Shown one piece after another: positions 41,524-53,518 of a DNA stretch of 64,000 nt. The notes under the pieces were generated by a model. The model saw only the letters and a program-made list of their open reading frames with translations. It ran no database searches and had not been told where the DNA came from. Origin of the DNA: Tricholomella constricta (Eukaryota; Basidiomycota; Agaricomycetes; Agaricales; Lyophyllaceae); assembly GCA_013368375.1 (NCBI GenBank), contig JAACJP010000019.1, positions 124,001 to 188,000 on the forward strand, in the 5' to 3' direction. The translations under genes and the position numbers were made by a program. Within the stretch, counting starts at the first letter, position 1; each line of letters begins with the position of its first letter.

Positions 41524-42319
41524 GTTATTTCGATGAGTGAACCTATATGCAAGTATAACTTGGCTTTGGTAGATAGCCATGTCTCATACATACTTTGAAA
41601 CCGCTAGAACTCGGACCTGCCGTTTAACGGCCCGCGCAACCAAGTACATTACTACATATGTACACCTGCTGTGCTACTGTGCCCGACTCTTTGAAAGCTC
41701 GCCTTTAGAAATAAGGCACCATACCCCACTCGGTAAAATGACTTGTGTCAAACGCTTTCCCTAATATCCAATGTATACTCATTCTTGTCATCTGTCCACC
41801 TATATTTTTTCCCGAATCATGTGACAAGGCGAGTGCAATCTCATGGCTTATCACTCGCTATCCTTCTCCAATCAAACCGTACTCTGGATAGTAGATGTCT
41901 CTCGACTTGGAACTTTGCTTCTTCGTTTTGAAACTAGACACTTGAACACTGGTGGATAACTTGAAATGCGAGGTCATCTCTCCTTCCCCGTATAGGTACA
42001 GCTGCATCAGGAAAAACACCTATGCCAAATTCCACACAATGTTTCGCAATTGGTTGCTTTGTGTCGTTAATAGTCCTGCATTATTCTGACTTTGACGAAT
42101 TGTTGTATTTTCAACAAATAAACATGATTTACTCGACTGTCCTGATTAAAACCGTTCTTCAGCATCCTCTTGCCAAAGTTCAACAGTTCGACTAAAATTG
42201 CATAATGTATGCAATCCCAAACGGTCTTTTGAAAGGCTTGCGATAATTGCATCACGATCATAGGGTATCAAATCACTATTAAATTTCATAGATCATGTAT
42301 TGTATGTAGATTGTATAAG
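41524..42319. other. Intergenic, no gene recognised
   Basis: The first ~125 bp belong to the duplicated DNA transposon-like unit; a 13-bp palindrome (GCCGTTTAACGGC, near 41620) lies there. Beyond it nothing is recognised. Confidence 0.5.
42295..42315. repeat. 21-bp direct repeat, left copy
   Basis: ATGTATTGTATGTAGATTGT plus A; the identical sequence is at 43551-43571, bracketing the hydrolase pseudogene. Confidence 0.85.
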
Positions 42320-43168
42320 GGAACAACGGCGTAAGGCACAGTGGATGTGGCGCCCCCTTATATACCCTCGTCTCCGCCTGCACGCCCGCCTTCCTCAAGC
42401 TCGCAGCATATGTGACAACCTCCCCACAGAAGCCCGTCGCACTCGCAGACGCCGACCCAGGCGCGCGGGGCGGCGGCCAGGAGCGCGCGCGGCGCGAGGA
42501 GGGGCGAGGCGGCCCAGTCGTGCTGGTCCGCGGGGCGCGGGAGGTAGTTGGCCCGGAACCAGGCCATGCGCGCGGGGGTGAGCTAGGGGGTGTGGGCGTT
42601 GTGGCCCAGGTGGAAGGAAGGGAGGCGTCGATGAGGGGGATGGTGTTGTCGGTGACGGGGACGATGAGGAGCTGGAATTCAAGGGGGCTTTGAGGGCAAG
42701 GATTGCGGCGAGGTTGCCGCCGCTGAAATGGGGTGGGTCAGTGAGTGTGTGTGTAAGCGTGGGATGCTCACCTGGACGACCCGCCTACGGCGATGCGATC
42801 GGTGTTGATGCCCAGCTCTTGTGCGCCGCTGCGCACGAACCATTGGAGGGTGTCGATGGCATCGTCTATGGCAGCAGGGTACGGGTTCTCGGGCGCGAGG
42901 CGGTAACCCACGGACACGACGACAGATTTAGCGCCTGTTTGGGTTGTAGACGAGATCCTTGAATGGACGAGACGGGACACGCACGGACGCCCATGTTGGT
43001 CACGAACGAGGTCTCGCTGGCAATGTTGCCGAGGGTCCAGCCGCCTGCCCGGATTGTAGCGACCGCTTCCAGATAAAATCGCACTCACCGCCATGGACAT
43101 TGATGATGTGAAACATTGGATAAACTTGCTCGTCTCGGACTTGCTGATGTGAGGGAGGCCGGTGTCTA
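42320..43168 (-). pseudogene. Alpha/beta-hydrolase (HSL-type esterase/lipase) pseudogene
   Basis: Minus-strand exons give EQVYPMFHIINVHG, intron, GGWTLGNIASETSFVTNMGV (HGGGW-type oxyanion-hole region), intron, KSVVVSVGYRLAPENPYPAA, ELGINTDRIAVGGSS, intron, GGNLAAILALKAP (GxSxGG nucleophile elbow across the intron), then IVPVTDNTIPLIDASLP. After that a one-base loss, a TAG where Trp is expected before LTPARMAWFRANYLPRP (near 42578), and a one-base gain near 42425 before CGEVVTYAASLRKAGVQAE and KGAPHP (catalytic His). Three lesions make it inactive. Such enzymes cleave short acyl esters. A 21-bp direct repeat lies on each side (42295 and 43551). Confidence 0.82.
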
Positions 43169-43550
43169 CAGAAAAGAAGCCACTGGTTAGTTCTAGAATT
43201 ATGTAGGAAAAAAAATTTAGGTGGACACCGCACCATTGGACAGCATTGCGGGGACCAAAGAACACTGTTCTGCTAGAAGGGGAAAGAATGTAACAGAGGG
43301 GTGCTTGCACCAGGCAGATGGTACCCACAGACGGGCGGTCACAAAGACCACAAGCACCAGGAGGGGACATATCCTCCAAAACAGGAGTGTTTGAGAATCC
43401 GAACGCATTGAACAAGCGACGACGTGACGTGGCACTGTTTGGGAGGAGTTGAAGCGGAGTCTGAATGGACTTGACAAGATTTTCGCAACAATTCGTTGAT
43501 TGTCCTAGCGTTCTATGCCCCCATTCTAGCGCCGAGGAGTCTTGCTGATG

Positions 43551-43571
43551 ATGTATTGTATGTAGATTGTA
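43551..43571. repeat. 21-bp direct repeat, right copy
   Basis: Identical to 42295-42315 and in the same orientation, 1256 bp away. Confidence 0.85.
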
Positions 43572-43654
43572 AGTAATTAGAGGTAGTGCGTGTTTGGACA
43601 ATCAAAGAGCGTGACTTCAACGAGAGGGACAGCGAGAATGGTATTCTCCTTTTA

Positions 43655-43890
43655 CGCCATTGCCGGACTCCAATCACTGCATGTACAAAGTTTCGCCAAT
43701 CAAGGACCAAGACGGGGGGCGAATTTGCAGTGTGATTCCCCTTGCAAACATTCGAAGGAGCATCCATCTCTTTCCAAAATTCGGCCCCGTCGTACCCAAG
43801 GAGTGGTCCTCGAGCAACGTGCTTGATCTGTGTCCGCAGTTCTACGCCAATGATTTTACGGACCGCCACTTATACCGCATCCTTTATTGA
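43655..43890 (+). pseudogene. C-terminal fragment of a basidiomycete DNA transposase-like protein
   Basis: The frame encodes CMYKVSPIKDQDGGRICSVI, then NIRRSIHLFPKFGPVVPKEW and SNVLDLCPQFYANDFTDRHL before a stop near 43888. This pattern (IRRSIHLFP, FGP, W-SNVLD, FTDRH) is common at the C-termini of large agaricomycete transposon proteins. Upstream sequence is out of frame and the catalytic part is absent. The 21-bp repeat ends about 85 bp before it. Family assignment is by motif memory. Confidence 0.5.
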
Positions 43891-44608
43891 CAGTCTTAGT
43901 CTTGCGCGTCGTAATACTGAATACATTCACACCTTGATTTGCTTATTACCAGACGTGACAGAAAACAGGCTAAATTATTTGAAGACTTGACACAATTGTT
44001 TCAAGCCTCTTGGATAATCGAGACAAAGACAGTGTATTCGGTAAGTCAAGCCAAAACGAAGTAAAATCTACAAATTATGCAAATTTTGGCCGCGGCGTTT
44101 TCCCTGATGTGCTGCGCTACTCTTTGAACGGCGTGCTGTGTGTCAAGACAAGCTGGTCCTGCTCCCGCGCTGCTTTCCGGAAACAGAAGGGAAGAGTGAT
44201 ATGGCGATGGTGCCTACATGGATATGGGGGCTCTTGCCGTCTGTCCGTGCAACAAACGCTTCCGATGACGCCTCCGAGTATCGCGCCGACTGGTGCAAGC
44301 GCGGAGTGTAGAAATTCAAGGGTCATTGCCGACGACTAGGAAGTTGAGGCGTCGCGCGATACTTTCAGGACACTTCATTACGAACAAGGCGCAACCTTAC
44401 TCCAACATAGAGCCTCGACTATCAATGTAATTAAAGAAATTAGGCAAAGCGTGGAACGAGTGGAAACGCGTCCGGCTACGATGCATGTCCTACGATGCAT
44501 GTCCGGTGCTTCAGCTAATCAAAACTCATCATCATCGAACAAACATCTTCTTATCGTCCATCTGTGGCCAAGAATTAAACCAGTGGACGCTAAATTCTTG
44601 TCGCTTAC
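43891..44608. other. Intergenic, no gene recognised
   Basis: Contains a 14-bp tandem duplication (TACGATGCATGTCC twice, about 44476-44503). Otherwise nothing supportable. Confidence 0.5.
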
Positions 44609-46107
44609 CTATGACAATAGCGTATTGCCTCCAGTCCCTCTGGTTACAAGCGATATCGGGATGAGCGGTTTGGTTCCGGACCTGTTGCTCTCAAGTGCAG
44701 AGGACGAGGCGTTGTATGGCGGCGGCAGGTCTTGTGAGTGCAGGTCTTGTGAGTGCATGAAGGGTACGGCTGTTTGGTCCTCCAAAACGGCTTGTCGACG
44801 AATACGCCTCCTCCTATAGAAGAATATGATGGCCGCGAGAAGCGTAAGACCGCCAATCACGCCACCGATGATTGCACCAATCAATGTGGAGGTCCGGTGC
44901 GGGTGAAAGGTCTCTGGTGAAGGGGCAGAAGAAGAAATCGGCGATGAGACGGTCGAGGTAATGGGCAATGTGTTGGACAATATCAAAGGCGATGAGACAG
45001 GTGGAAGGAAAGACGATGGGACAGATGAAAGGAGAGGTGTAGATTCAGACGATGGGGCAGGCGAAGGGGCAGATGAATCGGGGGCCGCCAGAGGGTTCGG
45101 TATTGGATTGGATTGTGTTACGAATGTCCCGGACGTATCAGTGACAACAAGGAATCTGAGGGTGAGCGGTGTCACTGCATCGCCGCCATTATATGTGACG
45201 ATGATCGAGTGAGGGCCCTGTGGGAGAGGAGAGGTCGCAAACAATTGCTGTCCGTAGTGAGTTTGATTGGTTGAATCAGAGAGGCCCTTGAGAACGAACG
45301 ACACGGGGCTGCCGCCGTCGACGGTGTATGTACCTAATGCTGCGGCGTGTGGAGACTCTCCCAGGTACCACCCGAACCACTGGACGCGTGTACCTATCGA
45401 CGGCGGTGATCTGGATCAAGTTTGGACAGCAGTTCGGTGGAATACTGTACGCACCAACGAAATCCACCTTTACTATCGCACCTTTTCTAGTTGTCCGCAT
45501 CACGCTGCTCACCTTGCCCCAGCTTCCATCATACTGAATGGCGGGATCATTGTTATCAATATAAATGGAACCGGGGACCGAGGCACCTGGGGAAGGCCGG
45601 TATCTTAAGGAATCCAACCAAAACACCCCTCCAGCCGTCTTGACACGGATGGTTATCTCATGGGGCCCATCGGCCAGGTCAGGTGCCTCACATAGCTGCC
45701 ATCCATTTTCCACAGCGAAGAACGGCTTCTGCGCGCCAACATTGTTGTCATCGATGAAGCACTCCCAGGTTGGATCGAAGAGGGTACCGTCACTATTGAG
45801 CTTGGTGATCTGCATAGCCCCAAAGACGAGAACATGAGTCCCTATATGTGTGCAAATGCCGAAAGTCGATCAGGGTCATCGAACGCAGCAACGCAGACAA
45901 GACAAGCAACCTACCTTCGAAGGAAAAACTTACGCTATCGCTGGCCCGCGTTCCATGTGAAGTGCGATTCCAGGTTGGGCCAAAATTCCCCGCATCATCC
46001 GTACTCCCTCTATCCAGGAACCAGCCTTGACCAGAGTAGTGGATGCTTGGGTCTGTGTCGTCGATGATGACGAGACGGTCAGAACCAGCCATTTCTATGA
46101 TCCTCAC
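44609..46107 (-). CDS. Single-pass membrane protein with two jelly-roll-like repeats
   Basis: Exons 46107-45915, 45841-45455 and 45393-44609; introns of 73 and 61 bp are GT-AG and phases join into 1365 bp (454 residues). Two related segments follow each other: VIIDDTDPSIHYSGQGW with VSFSFEGTHVLVFGAM, and IYIDNNDPAIQYDGSWG with VKVDFVGTRVQWFGWYLG. A Ser/Pro-rich stalk is followed by one membrane span, STLIGAIIGGVIGGLTLLAA, an RRRRIRR stop-transfer, and a cytosolic tail ending PLIPISLVTRGTGG. A 15-bp in-frame tandem duplication gives HSQDLHSQDL in the tail (about 44726-44755). No signal peptide is visible. This architecture is frequent in agaricomycetes; a cell-surface binding role is a guess. 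Confidence 0.85.
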
Positions 46108-46715
46108 AGTGGCAAGACTCTGACGCAGAAGCTGAAGAAGTCAAACGCAAGGTTCAGGAAGGGAAGTCTTGAGTATTGAAATGATCATCGTTCAGTAGTG
46201 TCGGGAAAATTAGGAGTTGCACAACCATGCGTGTTAATGATGATGGTGTGGGAGTTTGCAGCAAGTTTGCAGGCCGATATGATGAACAGGACGAAGAGAA
46301 GCTACCGCAGACCTGGATTCGATTGACAGATAAAACATGTACAATGAGAAATAGTCCATTCGAATGAATCTCTGCAGGAAACTTACGGAAAGAACTCGCT
46401 GGACTCATTGGCAAATCACAAAGTTCGCGATATTGTGGAGAACTGTGCTGTTCAGCACAAGTACTTTCAAATATGCCGTCGCCTTTGCATCAATGCTGGA
46501 GATCGTCACTGACATGGCGGCGACAATCGTGGACAATCTCTTGTTCGGTCCGTTCCATCTGTGACAGTAGATAATGTTCCACAGCGAAGATCAAGAGCCT
46601 GCCATTTGTTGATCAATGATATCGCTTGAAACTATCAAAAGTTCGATTAATAAAAGTAGACAGATACGTCCACAATGAATTCTCAGAGCATAAGAGTGCA
46701 CCCTCAAAGCCGAGG
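46108..46715. other. Intergenic, no gene recognised
   Basis: Upstream region of the membrane protein gene; nothing else recognisable. Confidence 0.5.
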
Positions 46716-47410
46716 TTATTCCACGGCAATCTGACTAAATGTTCCAGGATTGATATCCAGGTAAGCTACCAGGAACTCCATCCGCCGCTCCACCATCCTC
46801 CTCAGCGCGGGGAAGGAAATATCGTAACAGTCCTCGACTTCAGCTTTGTCAGCCCGCAGGGGGCAATGAGCCGAGGCAGCCCAACCTTTACCGTCCCCAG
46901 GTAATCCAACACCGTGTCCTTTGAAAACAGTGAGCGCGATGCCCTCCGAAGAACGAAGGAGCTTTTGTAGGTCATGTAAGGTGTAGAGCTCGCGAAGGCA
47001 GACGATAGTACATCTGGGGAACTCGTTGATCTCCGACAAAGAGCATCGTGCCATCATCAGATGGTCCATGGTGGGGATGGTCGCCAACATGGTGGCGACA
47101 ATTGGGGATTGGTGGGTCAGGGCGATGACCACACGAACAAATATCAAGATTGTCGACAACGGGGCTTTCCTAATTTAGGGATATTTAGGGATGGGGTCGA
47201 ATTCGAGATTGTCGAGCTCGACTAAGGCGAAGTTTGCAAGAAGGGAAAGAATATAGAATCAATAGAAACGGCCGTGATATCGGGTCGTGGTCGTTCCGCG
47301 ATAGATAAGGTCCCACGATTCGTCGAACCGAAGGTCCATGCGTTCAGAAGGATATCGACGAAGTCCCAGTCGTCAATGTTCAGCACACAGCGCGGGAAAG
47401 ATACAGCCAA
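46716..47410 (-). pseudogene. F-box-like protein relic (C-terminal part)
   Basis: Segments recall the intact F-box-like gene: RCVLNIDDWDFVDILLNAWT (near 47395-47330) parallels its LSGWTFIDVFKNASWW, and DCYDISFPALRRMVERRMEF (near 46830-46770) parallels LTDCFGFSIAALRRMVERR. The parts are in different frames with stops between, and no F-box N-terminus was found. It is probably a decayed family member. Confidence 0.6.
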
Positions 47411-48237
47411 TGAGCCTTGGACGAGAGCGTTATTGAGTGCAGTGTGCCGGAAGTCGATGGAAATCTAGGGAAGAGATGACGTGTACTTCAATCCAACCTA
47501 GACGTTTTTGAAGCGGTGGACATGAGGAACTAAAGCATGCTTGATGTCCCTCACCCGCGGGTGCTGGCTCAGAGGGTCAGTTGAATGCATGGAGGCTTTA
47601 CGATCTGCAGTAATTGGACTGCATCGGTTTTCGATCGCTGTGTTGAGGAGGATGGTAGAGGCGTGTTAGGAGCTCTTGCAACTGAACCCTATCCGGAACG
47701 GAGGCATGAATCAGCTTTGATGTAAATTTGGAGTTCTCGGAGGAAGCTGCACAATTTATCTCACTGCATTATAAGTAAAAGTGCCTTCCATGGTCGCTTT
47801 GCATTGTCGGGAATATGATTGTTTTGGACAGGGTAAGGGCCGGGAAATACACGCAAGCCCGAACTTGAGTTTATGATAGTTTCGTGGGATGATTACATTC
47901 AGTAACCTTTATCATAATGATTATATCGGTCCACATTTTCACCCAAACGCTTTTATGAACAGATTGAAACAGTTCTGGTAACGGTGACGACTGTGGTAGT
48001 GTTGTCAGGTATGCACGGGGAGTACCACTATAGCGTAGACGATATCAGCTATCGTGAAACACAGGCGCAGTACGATCAAGTGAGAGCAAAGAGCCTTACG
48101 TCATTCAAACGTTCGCAGTGACTTCCCGGACTGCAAAGCGTCGGGCCTGTATAGCCAATACCTGGGTTAAATGAAGCGTAGATCAGTGAGTGAGACGTCG
48201 GTCATGACGCACCTCCGCATTGTGACCACCGTGCTCA
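47411..48237. other. Intergenic, no gene recognised
   Basis: AT-richer DNA with no open frame of note. Confidence 0.5.
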
Positions 48238-48499
48238 TTAGACTTTATGCGAAACAGTGCGTCGAAGGGGTACAGGGACACCTCCAACAGGCACTACGGT
48301 AGTCATGGCCCAGCAGGAGTTGGTGCCGGGAGGGGTCGGGGCGCCAGTTGAAGTTGGTGGAGCGGTGATGGTGGACGGCGGGGCGGTAGTGGTCGCTAGC
48401 TTCGATGAAACCAATATGAGCTGGTGGTTAGACCAGTCATTCGAAATCACTCACCACGGTGCCGAGACCCAGTAAAAGGATAGAGAATATTCCGTGCAT
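48238..48499 (-). CDS. Small secreted protein 1 (68 residues, two exons)
   Basis: Exon 1 is 48499-48455 (MHGIFSILLLGLGTV), exon 2 is 48399-48238, with a 55-bp GT-AG intron in phase 0. The N-terminus is a signal-peptide-like hydrophobic stretch; cleavage near the LA at the start of exon 2 would leave a mature Thr/Pro-rich segment (TTTAPPSTITAPPTSTGAPT) and a short SCWAMTTVVPVGGVPVPL motif. The gene shares its exon layout and both motifs with the gene at 50452-50709 on the other strand. Likely exported; Thr/Ser-rich parts would be O-glycosylated. Function unknown. Confidence 0.65.
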
Positions 48500-50451
48500 G
48501 GCTTGAGATATAAAAAGCTCTTGGTACAGCAAGTCTAAAAGGCAGAGCGACAAAAATTGAATAAGGCCAGATATGATCATTCTGCTGAATGTCGGATCAG
48601 GTAATAGGTATGTCAGAAGAGAGGACATGTGATCCTTGATGCTGTATATTGTCGGTTATCGTGGGCTTGCTGGGAAGCGTTATATTCAAGGGTCACCCTG
48701 GCGGAGATGTGATTTTTAGTGTTCGATGACGCGAAGTTTTCACTGACCAGAGTTAACGAGAGTGTACGCGCAGGCCGCGTACATAAAGAACGACTCAAAA
48801 GAAAAGAGGATGACGGATGACGACAACCTGACCTAAAACCGTTGACGATAAGTGTATCCTAGAATTTGCGCGGAGAGATCAGTTTAACGTACCAAAGACA
48901 GTGACATCCGTTCGAATCCGGTTGCGGACAGGCTTTCTAAATGCGGAATTCGAGTAAAGGAGCCGTCTGGGCAGCGCGACGAGCTTGTATGAGACAGATA
49001 CCATCGATGCTGAGTGACTGGCGTCACGCAGCGTGTTCGGAGGACACAGCTCGTGTATATTTCAAACTGAGAGGAGGTGAGCACGGCGAGCCTGCAGATG
49101 TTTCGCAGAGACGCGACAGTATTGGCCACAAGCCCGATGTAGGTCAGCAGGAGTATCATTTCAGAAGCTACATTCGGACCCAAGGTATCATCTCGAGAGA
49201 GCTCGAGAGGGAGCATTTTGAGGCAACGCCGGCTCAGCATTTTTTCGGCAAAGGCCGACGGAGTTGAGCCTCGAATCACCAAACCAACAGTCGGCAGAAT
49301 CGTTTGGCTGACTCCAAAGGGCGGGATACCGTCGGGTGAACATTTCCCTCCTGGCGCGAGGGCTATCCACTACCTCACGCCTGATTTGCAGGACTCTCAC
49401 CAAAGAGGATGACCATCATAGTCCGAACTGGAAATGAGCGCTGATTTCCGTTCCTGAAACTTATTGCGCCCGTCTTTTGCTTCCCCGGGAGCACTTTCTC
49501 TGTTGTAAACCATCAAGCATTGTCGCTGTCTTTCTCCGAACTCGGCTAGACCAACAGCCATTGCTCACCGGCTTATGATCCGTTTGCACACCGCGCCTTC
49601 ATGGAAGAAAGCGAGATCGAACACTTCTTAACATGTAAGTCGTTCTAAATCATGGATGGATGAATAGATGAAGTTTCAGTATCACATTGTGTATCACTTC
49701 CTGCCTGATAGTCTCTGCGAATATGGACGGCGCGAGATGCGCAAGGCAGAGATGTCAGGTATGCTTCTCAAATAAGTAGGCAATCCGAACTGACAACGCC
49801 GTTTTAGGCTTGTTTCTGGTCGTCCACCTACAAACGAGTTGTCGGTGTTATTTTTTTTATTCTGGCAATCTGGCCAGTCTTCAGGCTCAATCGCGCGCGA
49901 GCCAAACCTGTGTTCTTATTGCGAGCTGTGAAAGAAGTGACAGAGATGTCGGACCGAAAAAGGGTCCAAATATGATAACCTTGAACCCTCCTGCCTTCCC
50001 CCACTTCACGAAAGCTTGCAAAATGCGACATAATGCGAGAATGTGAACACATGGCACTTGATTTAGTCTCTACACATCACATCTTGATCCACTATAGACA
50101 GATTTCTCGCAACGCAGTCGAATCTCTCAATCAACTGACCGGTGTGTTGTCGCCTTCTCCTAGATTTCTGGACAACTTATCACCCTTCCCCCCTGCTCTT
50201 AGATCATTGTCAATTCCTTCCCTAGAATTAGCTGAGGCTCAGTATCCACCAACAATTTCCTTGACAAATAACAACTCCGTGGCGTTCTTTTCCGCTCACC
50301 TGGGCTGTTTTATTGACAAATGTTCCGATTTATCCACGCAAGGTGAGTTTTTTGCGTCACATGCGACCACTCCTTGACATCATTGATCCGGCATACAGAG
50401 GGCGACGGCTATATAACATCGATTCGCGATAACGGGCCTTGAACATTCACG
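48500..50451. other. Between the two small secreted protein genes; no recognised gene
   Basis: A 132-codon minus-strand frame at 48884-49282 contains one hydrophobic stretch (MILLLTYIGLVANTVASL) and could be a small membrane protein, but I see no homology or intron pattern. Other frames are short. Confidence 0.4.
50410..50416 (+). promoter_or_regulatory. TATATAA box before small secreted protein 2
   Basis: TATATAA lies 36 bp upstream of the ATG at 50452; a start of transcription about 25-30 bp downstream would leave a very short leader. Confidence 0.4.
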
Positions 50452-50709
50452 ATGAAATTTCTCCCATTAATTTCGCTGGTCATCAGCAGCGCGGTGAGTG
50501 ATAACGCCTGCATCTCGTCTCTAATCGCAGACTGACAACAACCTGTTTGTTTCACATTTCACAAGCTGGCGAGCACCACCGCTCCGCCGTCCACAATAAC
50601 AAGCCCACCCAGCCAAACCGTGACGCACTCAGTGTCCTCTACTCCCGCCTCCTGCTGGATATCGACGACGGTCCTGCCCGTAAATGGCTACCCATTAGTG
50701 AGTGTCTGA
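50452..50709 (+). CDS. Small secreted protein 2 (61 residues, two exons)
   Basis: Exon 1 is 50452-50493 (MKFLPLISLVISSA), a typical signal peptide; exon 2 is 50566-50709, with a 72-bp GT-AG intron in phase 0. The mature part starts LASTTAPPSTITSPP, is Thr/Ser/Pro-rich and ends SCWISTTVLPVNGYPLVSV before TGA. A GTGAGT at 50698 could instead be a donor to a third exon (about 50832 onward), so the C-terminus is uncertain. It is a clear paralogue of the 48238-48499 gene, in opposite orientation about 2 kb away. Confidence 0.65.
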
Positions 50710-52480
50710 TCCAAACCTCCCACAATGTTCATCCCTGACCATGCATGACGCCGCCGCCCAGGGTGCGCAATGCGGAGGTTCGTCGGCACGTCCATCTAAT
50801 CGGGTAGAAAATGACATCTGAAATCGTACAGGCATCGACTGGATAGACTTCAGCATCTGCACCCACGGAACCCACTGTCAGTTTATTAGAGATGTACGTC
50901 CTCTTCCCCTTGCTACGCGCCACAGGAATATTAGAGCTGAATTACAATTTGAAGAACAACTACGAGTGCCGGGCAGACGACCCTTATACGGTGGTCACCG
51001 CTGTCACGTCCCTATATACCGTTTGTGCGTGATAGACAAACTTGCCTTAAGCGAAGTTTATATGCCATATGCATTATTCTTCATGTCTACTCTGCTAGTT
51101 GCGGTCGAAAAACGCCCACACGTAACGCGTACGAACAGTGCGGGCACAGCGACTCGGTGGCAAGCCTTAGGGCACATGTAATGGATCTAGTCATGAAGAG
51201 CGATGTGGATCTCTTGCGGTTTCCGCGGGGAAATCGCGGTACCTGAGGCCTGAACTCACATGTGAGCTCCTCTTCATTGGCCAGGGTCTAATCGTCCCTT
51301 CTCGATGAGAATCTTTTGTAAAACGAGAACCCTCCGACCGCGGGTCCTCTGCTCGAGTATCGTGACTGTAGGCTGTAAGATCTAGAGATGGCCACACGTC
51401 GATCCTTTCACCTACTTCCATGCGTCGCCAGTTTCAGCATATCTCATATCGATTTTCCGGGCTTGTGTGGTAGCGCCCTTCTGCTGTCGCCCTCCGAGTC
51501 CGCACTCCAATCTCTTCTCCACAGCCCGCTGCTCACGGCAACAACATGGGAGTGTTCGGGCTCAGACGGGTTAGTGCGCGGGATGACTGAGCGACATCTA
51601 TATTTTGGTTTCGATCAGCTTATATAGAGTCGTGAGTAGCGTTTCGGATCCCCTGCGCGTTTGCGACGAGCTCCCTGATATCTGGAATATTTCTCTTTCC
51701 CTTGTCGCGCCCGAACTTTTAGTCCAAGAAACAATCCAGTCACTGATCGTCAACCTGTTCTCCCACACCTGGCTGTCCCGAGCTCCTCTGGCGCCAAATC
51801 ATTCGACTTCGCCACCTGATGTTCATCCAAATTCCCATACCATTAGTCGCCACCTCCCTTCTATGATAAACCCTTCATCTACACCAGGAATTCCTCAACC
51901 GACAACCGCTTGTAGTCAATTCCCGCTCAACACTTTTCTATGCTCAGTAACGAAGTCTGGGTAGCCACTGGCACCCCGAAGAGAGGGATTGGCCGGCCGC
52001 ATTACGCTAGCCATCGAGCTATGTCGTCATTCTCATACGTTTGTCACTTCCTACCGGCCGCAGGATGAAGATCGTTTTCGTGAGGATTGTGAGGCGTTTG
52101 AGTGGCGTATTGGATATGGAAACTGGTGAAGGTCAGCAGGGTGTGAGGTTTGTCCAGGCGAATGAGATGACGGCTGACAATGGGTGACTGCAGTAGTGTG
52201 GGTGAAGGAACACCGGCGCATCTGGTGCCACGGATCTACCCAAAACCGCCCCTCTTCCACCATCGCCTTCCGCATTTCTCTTCACTTCCTGCCGTCGTGG
52301 AGTACCCACCCTTCTTCCTTTTCGACCCTGCCTCCTACAACGAGCACCACCACTTCGCTCCCGGTTAGGGGATTATGTGCCGAATGTCGCATATGGCTCT
52401 GCCTCTCCTCCCCAGGGTTCGCCGGCATAGCGAGCATGATTGAGGGTTGAGGAAGCAGATACCGTTGGCGGAGGTGGAGA
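50710..52480. other. No gene recognised
   Basis: Open frames at 51388-51627 and 51605-51964 (plus) lack recognisable motifs or a clear splice structure. Possible third exon of small secreted protein 2 near 50832-50893. Confidence 0.45.
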
Positions 52481-53518
52481 TCACAATGGTGATTCGGATG
52501 ACGTGGTGGCAGAGGTCCGCGCACTAATACGAAACCCTTGGCCTAAGTCCTCTGCGACTTGATGTTCAAAGAGCCTATCAAAAATTTCCAGCTCCAGCCG
52601 CTCCTTACCCTCGACGCTTCCCCAGATCTCTTGTCTCGACAGATCGAAGCCACCATCACTAAACACACCCTCGTAGTCCCAGGTTGGCTCTACACCTTTC
52701 ATATGTTTCAGGACGCCCTGCAGGAAATGATCACGGAAGAGTTCGTCCAGCGGGCGGATTGTCGGGTCCACAATATGATCAAGGTGAAGGGTCAAACCGT
52801 GCACATGGTCTAAGCCATTGACGAATCCGGTGATGCGATAATTGTCCTAAAGTCTAGGAATTCAAATCGTAGACGAGACATCCCAAAATTAGGGCACTCA
52901 CATCAGGGTTGACACCAAACTCATAATTATCCCACATATCGTGCAGGTCACTTCGTAACAGGAACGCATTTTGCACAGAGTCGATTTTTGAATAACCACC
53001 AACGTCCGATGCAGGCGCGGTATCGGTGATGAGGTGATGGAACTGTTTTCTTACCCACTGGAGAGCCGAGGAACATTAGTCAAGGACCATGCGACTAGCT
53101 AAACTCACTTCATGAACGTGGGCACGAGGAAATATGTGCGCGACCCTCAGCGGACTCCATGTAGCGAATCTCTGCCCCGTGACCAAACATTTCCCATCCC
53201 TCTCTCGTGTCCGGTTACGGTAGTGTTCCCGCTGAGTCTTACCTTTAGACATCATTCTATGCGTCAGCGGCGGAGGACTCACCCGAGCTGGTGTGTCAGA
53301 ATGCGTGGGTTGGCGGATACGTGCTCTCTCTTCCGTCAGAATAACTGGTAAGGGGCTGCCGTCTGGAGCGCCGTGAACACGTTGTCATAAAACTGAAACA
53401 AAGGTTACGTGCCTTCTCGAAGCAGGATATAGTCCCCTGGGGGAACTATCTCAGAATCAAGCGACCGCTGCCCTCCGTGACGGTTCGGACTGGTTTCGTC
53501 GAAATCAAAGACCGCCCT
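52481..53518 (-). pseudogene. HNH nuclease gene copy 2, 5'-truncated
   Basis: Inverted copy of the gene at 34006-35168. It begins within exon 1 (RAVFDFDETSPNRHGGQRSL); the first ~65 codons are missing where a copia-type LTR fragment starts. Exons 2-5 are recognisable (NRTRERDGKCLVTGQ, IDSVQNAFLLRSDLHDMWDN, LHLDHIVDPTIRPLDELFRD). The donor of intron 1 is GC instead of GT, and the stop of copy 1 (GGT TAA) is replaced by GGC CAA, which extends the frame to 52481. Without a start it is not expected to be expressed. Confidence 0.8.

Noticed and set aside
42300..42693. Arg/Gly-rich plus-strand frames
   Set aside because: They are shadows of the GC-rich hydrolase pseudogene on the minus strand.
48884..49282. 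132-codon minus-strand frame as a gene
   Set aside because: Only one hydrophobic stretch and no recognisable family or splice context; left unannotated as a gene.
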